A stretch of 64,000 nt of DNA from Pseudeuparius sepicola (Eukaryota > Arthropoda > Insecta > Coleoptera > Anthribidae): NCBI GenBank assembly GCA_963920635.1, contig OY987303.1:49847223-49911222 (forward strand), given 5' to 3'. Made by a program: the position numbers and the translations under genes. Below are positions 22,584 to 33,916 of the stretch, piece by piece (within the stretch, counting starts at the first letter, position 1; each line of letters starts with the position of its first letter). Below the pieces are notes generated by a model that was not told where the DNA came from, ran no database searches, and saw nothing but the letters and a program-made list of their open reading frames with translations.

Positions 22584-24597
22584 CGTCAGCTGGGGCACCC
22601 TCCCATACACGCATAAAAATATGTATATGTATTTTCAATAATTTTAAAGGAAAAAAATGGTCAGCTGGCTGTAAGGTGGTGGACTATACGTCAGCTGCTC
22701 AAACGAACATGAAAAAAGAAAAACTATTTTCAGTGATTTCCTCTCGGTTGGACATTTTTGTCAGTTGGCATACTTAGAGGTTTGTTTAAACTGGAGCAAA
22801 GTTGCGGAATTTGATGTCGAGTAACATGGTAAAAAAAATTTGGCTGGCCCTTCTCGTCTAGAAAATAATTCGAAAAAACTGAAAATTGTAGTTTTCGTTT
22901 TTATTTTTTTAAACGAAAACGAAGGGGTCTGGAAATTTCTAAGTTAAACATTATTAAGGCACTTTTTTACAAGGAATCTAAATATAACCTCGCATTTTTT
23001 TGCCGCCTCCCTGGACAAAGATATGATGATCAACTTTTATTTTTCTTATGGGCGCCTACCTCGCACCTAGGGTCTGGAACATGTTGCCAGTGGAGATTAG
23101 ATGTTTAAGATTTAATGTCTTTAAGGTGAGGTTACAGGACTGGATCAGGAGGTTTTATCATGTTTTATGTACCAGCGTTACTCAGTTGGGAGTTGGCGTA
23201 ATTGTCCCAAAATCCATTTCCAGGTATATTTGTATCATTTTTAACTTTGTATTAGTTAAGTTTTGCTCTCTCTCTGTAACTGAATCACTCAGCCAAGTCA
23301 ATAATAATTTACTGGTAAGAGCAAAGAACTTGCTAAGTGCAACCATATGTGAAATGTGACTATACTACTTTATGCTTGGTGCACCATTTGGTGCTTTACA
23401 TTTTATTTTTGTATCCTTGTATTTCATTTTTTATTTCTACTTGTATTCTTATTAACTTGTGTATTTGCTAAGTTTTACTTTCCCTATAGTTAAGTCGCAC
23501 ACACAAGTCCTTTAAGGACTCCTCGTGCGTATGTATGTAATATTAATTATTGTAATTGTAATTTTCTTGGAGCAATAAATAAATAAATAAATATTAGATT
23601 TTTGCATTTTTGAAAAGTGGATTTTTTTCTGGTTAAAATGATATGTCACACATTATACTTTATTTGTTTTTCTTGCCGTAATATAAAATTAATCGTTTTT
23701 GCATAGAGTGCCTTGGAAACATATTATGCCCCATAATGTTTGACATTTTTGCGTAGAATGCCTTGGACACATAAGCTCCATAGCGTTTGACAGTTCAGTT
23801 CAATTTTAAGTGTCACGGATACTTTCTTTTACTGAAAAAATATCATTTTCACATGAAGAAAAGCGACATGATTCAAATTTATTATTCCTCAAATATATAT
23901 GACAGCGAAGGGATATTAGACGAGCCATAAACAATTTAAGGAAATGTGCTGCATTCTGCCTTAAGGAACAAGGAGGCCAAATTGAACATTTGTTGTAAAA
24001 TAGGATTGTCTACTCGTCTAGGTTTTTGTTATTCTTGTGTTTCCAGTTTGACTTTTTTAGTGTTAATGTGTTATATGGCAAATGACGAATAAAGAACCTT
24101 ATATTCTCGTGATATGTTTATGATTTATTCAATCAATAAATTTAACATTAACTGAATTTAACTTATAAATGTCCAGCCCCCTTCGTTTTCATTAAAAAAA
24201 AATAAAAACGAAAACGGCACTTTTCAGTTTTTTTCGCATTATTTTCTAAACGAGAAGGGCCAGCCAAATTTTGTTTACCATGTTACTCGGCATCAAATTC
24301 CGCAACTTTGCCCCAATTTAAACAGACCTCTAAGTGTACCAACTGACAAATTTTCAATCGAGAGGAAATCACTGAAAACAGTTTTTATTTTTTCATGTTC
24401 GTTTGAGGAGCTGACGTATTATAGTCCACCACCTTACAGACAGCTGACCATTTTTTTCCCTTTAATTATTATATTAACTATTATCTGACAAATTTTCAGT
24501 GGGGAGGAAATAATTGAAAATACATATTTTTTTACGTGTATGGGGGGGGGGGTGCCATTGTCCAACCCACCACTGATACCCCAGCTGGCGTTCACGA
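22584..24597. mobile_element. 2 kb inverted-repeat element with about 350-400 base arms
   Basis: The left arm 22584-22930 and right arm 24180-24597 are inverted copies (GCTGGGGCACCC, GGTGGTGGACTATA, AAGTTGCGGAATTTGATG, GGCTGGCCCTTCTCGT, AACGAAAACGAAGGGG). The loop holds the 3' tail of a non-LTR retrotransposon (23045-23595) and AT-rich DNA. No transposase frame is visible. Confidence 0.7.
23045..23595 (+). mobile_element. 5'-truncated non-LTR retrotransposon tail
   Basis: The frame at 23048 reads YLAPRVWNMLPVEIRCLRFN then VFKVRL, the usual closing motif of reverse transcriptase ORF2 proteins (PRLWNSLP.E.R....F K..L). About 500 bases of 3' untranslated sequence follow and end in an (AATA)n tail at 23574-23595. 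The body is missing, as expected from incomplete reverse transcription. The clade cannot be set from this tail. Confidence 0.7.
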
Positions 24598-24795
24598 TGC
24601 TTCATAACATAACCGAATGAAGCATTTTACGAATTATCGGCCGAGAGGATTTTGGTCGAACAAATCTGTCACTGGCTCCCGGGCTATTATTTCGTTAATC
24701 TCCTCAAGCAAAATTTTGCACTTTTTGTGCCATTTTTTTATTTGACAAGACAAAACAAATACCAAACATTTTCAAAACCTCATAAAATTAAGGTT

Positions 24796-25266
24796 ATATT
24801 ATTTACAAGCTCACGCTGGGGACTGTCGGAGACTGTGGACTTATCAGAACGAAATGTGACTCTTAAAAAAATTCCTGAAAAAGCATCAAATAACAAAGGA
24901 TTGTCACTTAATCCACCAAAAACGGATTTGTTTTACCCCCAGGATCTGTCACAAGATGAAGAATTGTCATGTAATGCCAAAATATAATTTGAAGGTTATA
25001 AATAATAATAATAGTGTCAAGTTGTTACATACCTAAACTTTTCATCCCATTTATAGTCCTCATCACGCCAGATTTCTATGAAGATTTATCACCAGAGTCT
25101 TCTGATGGAAAGACTCTTTGTCTGGGGTTTATTTGTATGACTAAAGTTTTTTCTTTCCTAGAAACCCAGTTAAATCTCGATAAAATAAGTAAACAGTATT
25201 ATAGAAACCCTACTATTCAAACATACCACGGACAAAAAAAATCCGCCAGAAAGCTCATTATTTATT
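24796..25266 (+). CDS. Possible 3' exons of an unrecognised gene
   Basis: Two coding-looking blocks can be joined: about 24800-24969 (WGLSETVDLSERNVTLKKIP, then LNPPKTDLFYPQDLSQDEEL) and 25059-25266 (LITPDFYEDLSPESSDGKTL to RKLIIY and TAA). The intron GTAATG...TTATAG (24970-25058) joins them in phase. The polar, varied composition is unlike the AT-rich background. Against it: no initiator Met is found, no upstream exon was identified, and I recognise no family. It would end 59 bases from, and facing, the ING stop codon. It may be a decayed or partial gene. Confidence 0.3.
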
Positions 25267-25324
25267 AAAACAACCCCCCATCCAATTCCAAATGATAAAA
25301 ACGCCTTATCTACCCGTCCGCCCC

Positions 25325-28300
25325 CTACGTCTTCTCCTCCTTCTCCTTGTTGTACCTCTCCAGCTCGCGCAGGAACTGCGCCTTGGGCTTCATCACGTTC
25401 GGCCTGTCGCCCCTGCACTTCGGGCAGTACCACTTCCCCTTCGGCTTCGTCGTCAACGTCACGCAGCTGAAGTGGAACCACTCGATCGGGCAGAGGTCGT
25501 TGTCGCACATGATCATCTCGCCGAACGATATCTGGTCGCACAGGCAGTAGGTCGGCTCGTCGGGGTCGATGGCGGCCGCCTCCTCGGCCGGCGGCGACTC
25601 CCCCTTCGAGGCCTGGGTCGCCTGGCGCGCCCGCCGCTTCTTCTTCTTGCCCGCGGCGGTGCGCCTGGGCGCCGCGCTCGATCCGCCCTGCGCCTGTCGC
25701 GTCGGGGTGCTCTCGGGGACGCTGGCGACGCTCGGCGGTTCCTCGCCGCCCTGCGGCGTCTGCTCCTGGCGGGTGCGGCGCCGTTTCGTCGGACGCTCGC
25801 CGCCGGAGCAGGCCGCCCCGTTGCTCGTGGGGGCGTTGGCCTGCGGGGTGCTCGGTTCCTTGGTTTCGGCCGGCTGCGGCGGTTCCTCTTTACCAAAATC
25901 TGAAAGCAGTTGGTCGTGCAGGAAATTATGAGTACGAGAGCTGTTTTCAAATTTCCTCAACAGTAACAGTGTGCGGATGCACGTTTGCAGAGACTGCAGT
26001 AGCAGACAAACCACAATCGCGGAACTCTACACGCCACGGTCTACACACTTGTACTCAAGATATTGACAAGACTAAGACGCCTAGTCACCACAGTCGCTAT
26101 AGAGCGCTGCAGTCGGTACTGTTCCTTCCTACCGCATGCTATCGCCACCACCTGACCATTGCTTTTATTCTGGGAATAGTTTTATTCAATCGCTGTTAGT
26201 TCGCATCAACGAAACTTTAATGTAGGACTAAAACAAATTGTGACTACTTTTTTAAGAATACCTTAAAATAATTTTACTAATATGAATTAGCTGCGGTTAA
26301 ATAACTATTCACAAAAACAATCCTCCCTACTATTCAATAACCCCTTACACCACTCTCAGGCTGTTTTGTTGCTTAGAAAAACCAATTAAAAAATGAAAAC
26401 GTGCAAAACATGGATCGCGGCACCTTCCACAAATTTTTTTTCTTGAAATCGGCAGTGAAGTGTCCTAAAATCGTCATTAAAAGCTCAGAAATCGGCACTG
26501 AAGTAGCCCATTATTGTACGATTTTTTCAATAAGTAGGCCTTGGCGAGATGTAAACATCAAACGTCAGACGCAGAGCCATCGCCCGTCAAAAGTGACCAA
26601 ATATTCAAAACCCGGCCACAAAAGGCCCATTTAACTTTTCGTACACATTGCGAAATTGTTACCTATAGCAGCGCAATCTTTCAGTATAACTATTTTAGTA
26701 GGTTTGAATATCAATATATTTGTTATGAAGGCTGCACAACAAGCAGCAGTTTGGTTTTTCTGTCAGAAGGTGCCGTACGTCATTATACTTGTCCTAGGTA
26801 GAGCGATCGGTAAAGTCAAGCAACGCCGCGCGTAGTCGGTTCATGGATGGGTGATCCCTTATTATTATTTTCTTGCCTAATAAAACATTTTTTTTTCCGA
26901 TTTAAAAAAATATATAATATGTACCTCGGCACCTCATTCTACTGTACTTGCATTTGTATTTTTTTACATATTTGTATAAATACTATAAAAGCTGTGGGTG
27001 TTGTATGTTTCAACAAATTAGCTTTATATACAGGGTGTTTCGGAAAAACCGGGGATAACATCTGGAACATACAGAACTTCAAAAAATAAAAATAAATTTC
27101 TTGTTGACCATGTGTCTTATCATCTTTAGTTTCTTAGATACAGGGCATCCAAGTTTACTTTTTAAAATTGAATATTGACCGTATCTTCTACGTTGTTCTA
27201 CGTACATTATTGAAATTTGACACTGCTGTGTTTTTTTGGGATGGAAAATAATGTGAAAATGTCAATTTCTACATATCTCACAGAGGGCACCAATTGCACT
27301 ATTTTTGGATCTTGTTTTTGTTCGTAACTTTTTTTGAGTTTATCTTTTTGGTCTTGCAGGTCCATAATTTTAGTGCCTACATCTTTTCATTTCTCAAAAA
27401 AAAGAGTACTCTTGTTTCATAACAATAAAATCCACCGTTTGCGTTGAAATTGGCAAAACATGCCCCAAAACACCTGTTAACTCCAACATTCAAAACACAA
27501 AATTTTACACCTACCACTTCCAGCACACAAATAGTTTACTCAAAAACATTATAAAGAAAAGTTAAGAGAAATATAAGCTCAGAAACATTTTTAGTACCTG
27601 TAATAATTATAAATAATAAATGATGTGCATTTTTTTCAATTGATATCCTTTACCTGAAATATAAGCTATTCTAATCTTAATTTTCAGACTAATCAGCTTT
27701 TTTTTTATAATTTGTCCCAATATAATAATCCTTGTAACTAACTAAAAATAGGTAACTAATATCTTTACTCTTCTCATCCAAAATTTCTTACAAAAAGTTG
27801 AAATTTAAGATTTGAATGTAGCTTAAAATTCATAACAACTTTTAATTATAACAGTTTTTGATTTTTCCATTTTTATAAAAATAAAGCTTCAACTCTTGAC
27901 ACACTAAAACACCCCGCATATTATTAAATTTAACCCATTTTCATATCTTCGTTCCTTTAGTTACCCAATAAAGTAGTTCAACTTCGAATACTTATTCACT
28001 AGTTCAATTAATTGAAATAGAAAATCCTTAAAGAACAGATGATGTTACAATGTAATTATGTTAGTATTATTACTTGACGATTTTGAGCCAACCAACACCT
28101 ACAGGGTGTTCTAAAATAAATATGACTCTGTTAAAAGACAAAGTCAGAAAAAGACAGAAACCGAGACAGATATAGCTCTAAAAAATATATAGCTCTAAAA
28201 AACTGATATAGCTTTAAAAAAGTGAAAATATGTTGGTATATTGTAGGATTTGTGTACAATATCGGAATTTACAAGAATTATATATTATTATTTATTAGTT

Positions 28301-29175
28301 TATTAGCCTTTATACTTATAGGGATATTTTTGAAAAAAAAAATACAGGGTGGACCCAGATGTTAAAGACAAACAAATTTCAAGTTGAAACTTGAGCTTTG
28401 GGGGATCAGCCTTGCTTGATTAGAAACTAATTTGCACCATATTGTTATATTTTAAAAATCAAGCAGGCCTTGACAGGGGCAATTTATTCATTTTCAGTTC
28501 AAGTATACTATACCTTTTCCTCAAAAAAAGTTTTATATGTAAATTATTGTAAAAACAATTTACAATTTTTGCTGCCCATTATCCTTTTTGTTAACAATAT
28601 CTGGACCTTATATGAACTAATTTGTAACATCCTCATATGCATGAACATGCAAAGTCTTCACGAAGTGATAGTCGGATAGTATAATCAGCTATGATAACGA
28701 TTTTAATACGAAGACTAAACTTAAATTTCACTTTTGGCAGTACGATATCCAAAGAATCCAACTCTAACTTACCTAGATTTTTGAAATCCTGATCGAGCAG
28801 CCTAGTCTTCATCTCGATTTTGTCGAGAATCGTTTGTAGGAGATTCATTTTCTCATCTCCAAGTTCTTGAGCAGCAATCAGGGCTTGTTGCATTCTCGAA
28901 AAGCTCCTGGCCTTCTTTGTTGGATTGTCGTTCCCGATGCTTTTAAAATGATCGGTCTGTATCGCAACATCTCTCACGCGAGCTGAAAAACATATTGGCA
29001 TATTAAACAACTCTTGAACAATTTCTCTACGAAAATTACCCAAATAATACACATCCAGCTCTCTCATACGCGAAATAAGACGCTGCAACTCGTCGGGGAG
29101 GTTTTCCACACAGTCCAGGTAGTTCTCCACGTATGTGGCCGAGTAGACGGCTTCTACGGAGACTTGGTTCAGCAT
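25325..29175 (-). CDS. ING1-like: ING1/ING2-type PHD-finger protein, three exons, complete
   Basis: Exons, in transcript order: 29175-29040, 28982-28773, 25899-25325; phases fit and give 306 residues. The N-terminal ING domain starts [20 protein letters not shown] and continues [16 protein letters not shown], then [19 protein letters not shown]; these are the helices that assemble ING with HDAC/Sin3 or HAT complexes. A basic, Ala/Pro-rich linker with KKKKRR follows. The C-terminal PHD finger (about 233-277) shows all zinc ligands: C234, C236, C247, C252, H258, C261, C274, C277, with the Y233 and W256 positions that bind trimethylated H3K4. A short basic tail ends EKEEKT. The first ATG of the frame is 29175. 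The first intron is only 57 bases; the second is 2.9 kb and holds repeats. Exon 3 is very GC-rich. The poly(A) signal AATAAA (25266-25261) gives a short 3' UTR. ING4/5 is less likely, given the N terminus and linker. Confidence 0.93.
26772..26859 (+). pseudogene. 5S rRNA-derived fragment
   Basis: The sequence GATCGGTAAAGTCAAGCAAC, then GCGCGTAGTCGGTTCATGG and ATGGGTGATC aligns with the middle of animal 5S rRNA (GATCACCGAAGTTAAGCAAC ... GGTTAGTACTTGGATGGGTGAC), including the internal promoter boxes A and C. The 5' part is recognisable but altered (GCCGTACGTCATTATAC), and the 3' end is missing. It is either a 5S pseudogene or the head of a 5S-derived SINE. It lies in ING intron 2, antisense to that gene. 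Confidence 0.65.
27031..27530. repeat. Single-arm copy of the foldback family in ING intron 2
   Basis: It begins CAGGGTGTTTCGGAAAAACC next to TA and continues through GTATCTTCTACGTTG, TTGAAATTTGACACTGCTGT and the shared internal module (27385-27500). No inverted second arm follows; after 27530 the sequence is unrelated AT-rich DNA. It is either a truncated or an ancestral non-palindromic copy. Confidence 0.65.
27531..28772. other. ING intron 2, remaining AT-rich sequence
   Basis: No exon or RNA gene is recognised. Short TA-element termini occur (CTACAGGGTGTTCTAAAAT near 28100, ATACAGGGTGGACCCAGATG near 28343), too fragmentary to delimit. Confidence 0.4.
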
Positions 29176-30871
29176 TTTAGCGAAGAACGAAGCAACAAAA
29201 CTTTTCAAATCATTTTAAAACACTTCTTCATATGAATAATAAGATTCAAAATCTACCATCAGTCAAATAAAAAAGGTTAATCTGGTTGTCTGGTATAATA
29301 GCCTAGCGTTTTCTCAGTGAACAACCGGTACCGGTTGTTGTTTGTCAGCACAGTATAGTTGGAATGAGGTCATGTTAATCTGATCAGTTTTCAAGCAACA
29401 GAACATTTGAGAATCCAGCCAGGACATTCAAGGTTTAATAAATATTTAGGCAATATCATAGCCACGATACATTGTTAGGGTATTGCAATGAATAAAGGTG
29501 GTTCTTTATTCATCGGTGTATTGTGAGCATAGCTATGAAAGTAATATTTTATATTATACACGGTAGGTGAGGTATAAAAACAAAAAGCGCCTTATATAGT
29601 CGTTCCGCCAAATAATAGCGGCACCGCAGAATCGACACTGTAATTTAGTTCATACCAACTGACAAGAAAGGGGTGCCAGAGCCATATTTAATTTTTTGTT
29701 GCAATTTTTTATTTAAACCAAAAAATGCAGAAATGCATTGCTTTTTCCAAAGTTGTTTACCTTGGTGTCTAGTTACAAACAAAACAAAAACAGATCGGTT
29801 CCGTTTCGACTTTTTGCAAACTTCCGAATATTCAGCTTACCCAATACGTCCCTGGTTTTTCTCATCATTCCAGGCAATCTAGGATCAGACCACAGAATAG
29901 GGGAATTCTGTGATCAGACCATATAAAACAACCAGCAGTGCAGCAGTACAAGGTTAGTTTATAGGAAACCGTTGATTTCCTACGACGTAGGAAACTAACC
30001 TTGCAGCGGTATTACCAATAAAACAACCAGCAGTATAACTTACTCTTGAGATATCATCCGCAAATTCAATGACCTTGAGCCATATTGGGGGAATAGAAGT
30101 CAGAGGTGTATTCGGGAAAATCAATTCAGAAGTACAGAGTAGTATTAGTAAAGTATGTGTGGAAAGCACAAGCACAAGCAGGAGAAATTATTTCGGAATT
30201 TTAATACACATAGAGCTTTGACTCCTTCCTGTGATTCTTTATTTAAAGATTGGGAATTCAAGCTAAGCGATACGCCACCTGGTGACCAAACGTAGAACTA
30301 GTCTCGATGACATTCGTTTTTTCCTGTCCCATGTGTTTACATTTGCCAGCCGTGAATTTCACCATTTTTATCACATTTTTATTGATATTTTTTTTGTTGA
30401 TCTGTGTTAGATTTTTGTTTATTGTTATTAAATTCAATATCTATGTGATAGGACGTTGGTGTTACCTGGATAGTACAAAGCACGATAAACTTACCCACGG
30501 TATGTCATTGCGCATCTTGTGACGCGTCAGTTGCGAGTCAGAATTTAATTTGCTCCATATATGTCTTGTCTGCGGCATGCAGCAATCGATTTTTTGGCAA
30601 GATTATTGTCCTTGGGAAATCTATAGTACTTAATTTCCGTTCCCCGCACAATTTACAAAAAGCACACTCCATGGCACTGTATTATCTCTCATACACCCAA
30701 AAAAGAACTGCCCAATCGCACCGACACTGCATCCACTTGACAGAATCTATTCCCAAGTGGCGGCTGCGCGAACAGGTGCGCAGAATTTTCTCGCCTTGGG
30801 GAGATATCCTACTGCTGGTTGTTTTATATGCGCTGGTATTACCAGAACATGTTTTTTATATGCTGATCTTT
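29176..30871. other. Intergenic region between the ING promoter and the P-type element
   Basis: The first 300-400 bases contain the likely ING promoter and 5' UTR (not delimited). A repeat terminus (TTTGACTCCTTCCTG, 30214-30228) of the 59988-60501 family and a 53-base palindrome (29950-30002) are present. Open frames at 30307-30522 and 30566-30916 show no recognisable domains, and the second runs into the P-type element, so neither is called. Confidence 0.45.
29950..30002. repeat. 53-base palindromic mini-element
   Basis: AAGGTTAGTTTATAGGAAAC and its inverted partner close into a near-perfect hairpin. Flanks GCAGCAGTA (29940-29948) and GCAGCGGTA (30003-30011) resemble a target duplication with one mismatch. 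The ends equal those of the 499-base element at 392-890, so this looks like an extreme internal-deletion derivative. Confidence 0.55.
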
Positions 30872-30877
30872 GCTTAT

Positions 30878-31429
30878 ACCCCAGAAAAGGACGAATCAGA
30901 AGTGGCACTTGGCTAATTTAAGAGGGCAGAGGGGTATTTTTATGAGGTGGTGGGGACGGAGAGTATTGCTAGGCCGCCAGATCCTTAGAAAGGTTAAAAC
31001 ATGTCAACATATTTTTCACTATCATTTATTCATTTTGGGTAGGTATACCAATAAAATTAATATGAAAGCAATTAATATTATCTAATGTGTGCCGGTAGTA
31101 AAATTATATTGTTTTACGAACCATTTATTCTATTTATCTGAGCCCAGAAAACCCATAACCTGACCCCTGTTTTCTGGGACTTGATTATGAAAGCGGAATG
31201 CTTGACAACAGCGCGGCGCGGCGCCACAGATTCCGTTCTTGCGGTACTGCCAGATCGTCCAGTCGGGAGCTGGTAACCAAGGCAACCCACAAAAATATAA
31301 TGCAAATGAATTTAGTATAAAATGAAATCGTTGATAATTTACTTATAAAAATGTTAGTCCTTGATAGTATTTTGGTTGATATTAAATTGAAGGCGATAAA
31401 AATAGCTAAATGAATTTAAGGAAATTGTC
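30878..31429 (+). repeat. Left-end copy 1 of the P-type element
   Basis: Bases 30878-31429 match 33023-33574 base for base with no indels and only a few substitutions that I noticed (for example ATATTG against ATAATG; CCCATAACC against CCCACAACC). This is the outer copy, adjoining the target duplication. It contains CCCAGAAAACCCA at 31143 and an inverted TTTTCTGGG at 31170. Confidence 0.9.
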
Positions 31430-33022
31430 TTCTTGCATACGTTACAAAATACGTTACAAAATATAATATCTAGAATCTAGAATTCCCGCTTCTTCAACTG
31501 GTTGATCAGATCATCCCATAATTCCAAAATTGTGTTTATTCTTCTGCAATTCACCTAATGGTCTGTGTAGTGTGCATACCATTTTCTTCATGTGCGAGGA
31601 AATTTCATGTTATCACAAACAAATCTACCTATAAAAGCTGTGTTAATAGGATAAAAGTGCTAAATACTGGACGCTAAGACAATTAGTTACCGTAAAAAGA
31701 AGGCAAATCATAATAAAGCTGGATATTTAAAATATGGGATATTTTAAATGTCAGAAACTGACATACCAATACCCACAGAATACCCCCCCTATAACCTATC
31801 ACCTATCACAAGTCGCCATTTTTTTCGTCGAGCAGCGCCACCCCGTCCGTAAACAAAAATGTAATATGACGTCATGTTCGGGTCTTTAATATAGTGTCGG
31901 TCCAGATCAATGAATAATTTATTCATTGGTCCAGATTGAAACCACAAATCGTCGATATCCATAACATCCAATTCAACAGCTATAGGACGAGATAATAAGG
32001 CATGTTGGTGAGATCGAGGAGCAATTATTATGTAAAAATTTGGATCATCCAGTGAATGCGTGCCGCCGAAGGTTTGACGAACATTTGACCGATATTATTT
32101 TTCACACATAATTATTGCCATGTACCAAATAACATGATTCAATAAAGAAATATTTTTCTAAGAATAACATTCTGCTATCTATGTGAAATATAAGACACGA
32201 GACACGTGACACTCCTGTGTGTTTTCAGGAGATGAAGGCTGTAAACATTGGAAATAAATAGCTGACCTACCTACTGTGTTTGCACTTACGAGAACAAAAT
32301 AATGAAACTGGCGGTTACAAGGCAAGAAGCCCATAAAAAGTCAAACACCCCTGCGCACGGTTACTCGGTAATTACCGTCTACTGGGCCATCTCAGGGCTT
32401 CTTTGTAATCTTGCGGTCGAGGGTCGGATCGATGAAGTTTATTCACGTATTGAAGGGCGACAAAAAAAACCCACCGGATAGCTGGAGAGTCCATAGATAT
32501 TTAGTATATATATAAAGTAGATGGAAGGGACTACGGACAAAGGCGGGGAGGGGAGCGAAAGTAGGTAAAAAAAGATTTCTACGCGTAGGTACTTCAGTAA
32601 TCTCGAGAATATTAAATTAATGATAGTGAATTTTTTTGCAATGTAGATTAACGTAAAATGAAATAAAATTTGACACTTGTCACTAAGGAATTGTCTGATT
32701 CGTTAGTTTAATAATGGGATTAAATGAAGACACACCTCCCATAACATTAAATTAAGAAATTTAGCTACTAATTCGTTGTGACAATTTTAAACTAGAACTA
32801 AATCGCGCTGTAATTATAGTATGCTAATTATCACTTCAATAAAATCGCCAACAGACAACTCAAATCGCCTAACATGGCAACGCCGCCCCGTTCACTCTGC
32901 ATTATTTGTTTTGTTTTCGCCTCGTGTGTCATATATTATTTGATTGTTTACGTGTGTATTTTTCGTGTTTTCAAATGTTATTTTGTTAATTTATAGACTA
33001 ATAGTATACAGGGTTAAGTATC
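31430..33022. other. Filler segment between the two left-end copies
   Basis: This is about 1.6 kb of DNA with no similarity to the rest of the P-type element. It contains the inverted copy of the 6546-6760 repeat (31700-31920), a coding-like patch (31985-32108, EIIRHVGEIEEQLLCKN) resembling the C-terminal end of an IS630/mariner-type transposase, a GC-richer hairpin (32305-32420, with ACGGTTACTCGGTAATTACC at its core) and a repeat (32690-32850) related to 60775-60940. It looks like ordinary genomic repeat DNA captured inside the element. Confidence 0.55.
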
Positions 33023-33574
33023 ACCCCAGAAAAGGACGAATCAGAAGTGGCACTTGGCTAATTTAAGAGGGCAGAGGGGTATTTTTATGAGGTGGTGGGG
33101 ACGGAGAGTATTGCTAGGCCGCCAGATCCTTAGAAAGGTTAAAACATGTCAACATATTTTTCACTATCATTTATTCATTTTGGGTAGGTATACCAATAAA
33201 ATTAATATGAAAGCAATTAATATTATCTAATGTGTGCCGGTAGTAAAATTATAATGTTTTACGAACCATTTATTCTATTTATCTGAGCCCAGAAAACCCA
33301 CAACCTGACCCCTGTTTTCTGGGACTTGATTATGAAAGCGGAATGCTTGACAACAGCGCGGCGCGGCGCCACAGATTCCGTTCTTGCGGTACTGCCAGAT
33401 CGTCCAGTCGGGAGCTGGTAACCAAGGCAACCCACAAAAATATAATGCAAATGAATTTAGTATAAAATGAAATCGTTGATAATTTACTTATAAAAATGTT
33501 AGTCCTTGATAGTATTTTGGTTGATATTAAATTGAAGGCGATAAAAATAGCTAAATGAATTTAAGGAAATTGTC
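33023..33574 (+). repeat. Left-end copy 2 of the P-type element
   Basis: The inner copy of the terminal 552 bases leads directly into the transposase-bearing body. No target duplication is seen at its left border (TTAAGTATCAC), so it is not a simple second insertion. It contains CCCAGAAAACCCA at 33288. Confidence 0.9.
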
Positions 33575-33916
33575 AGGCATAAAAGCTGACGAAGTCCGGC
33601 AACGTCGTTCGTGGCCTACGACTGACGCGCCGCCTAACGCCAGACGCCAGACAGCGTCAGTATGTTCAATTGAGGTTAAACGCCTTATAAAACGTAAACA
33701 ATAAAACGAAAAACGATTACCAATTTCTAAGTAAAAAAGCCCAGTATTATTATCATGACTGTGATAAAAGTATCCAAAACAGGGACCAGATAAGGTGTAC
33801 AATATGTATTCAGCTCAACTTGACTGCTTGTGTTGTTACTTCGAATACTTCGTTGCTGTATTTACACTAGTGCATTGTGCCCCAGAAAACCCACTTTGTG
33901 CTTAGGTTTTGTGACG

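Noticed and set aside
25292..25903. Long plus-strand open frames across the ING last exon
   Set aside because: They are antisense shadows of a GC-rich coding exon; the minus frame has a complete PHD finger.
30566..30916. 116-codon frame upstream of the P-type element
   Set aside because: It crosses the transposon border and has no recognisable domain or splice support.
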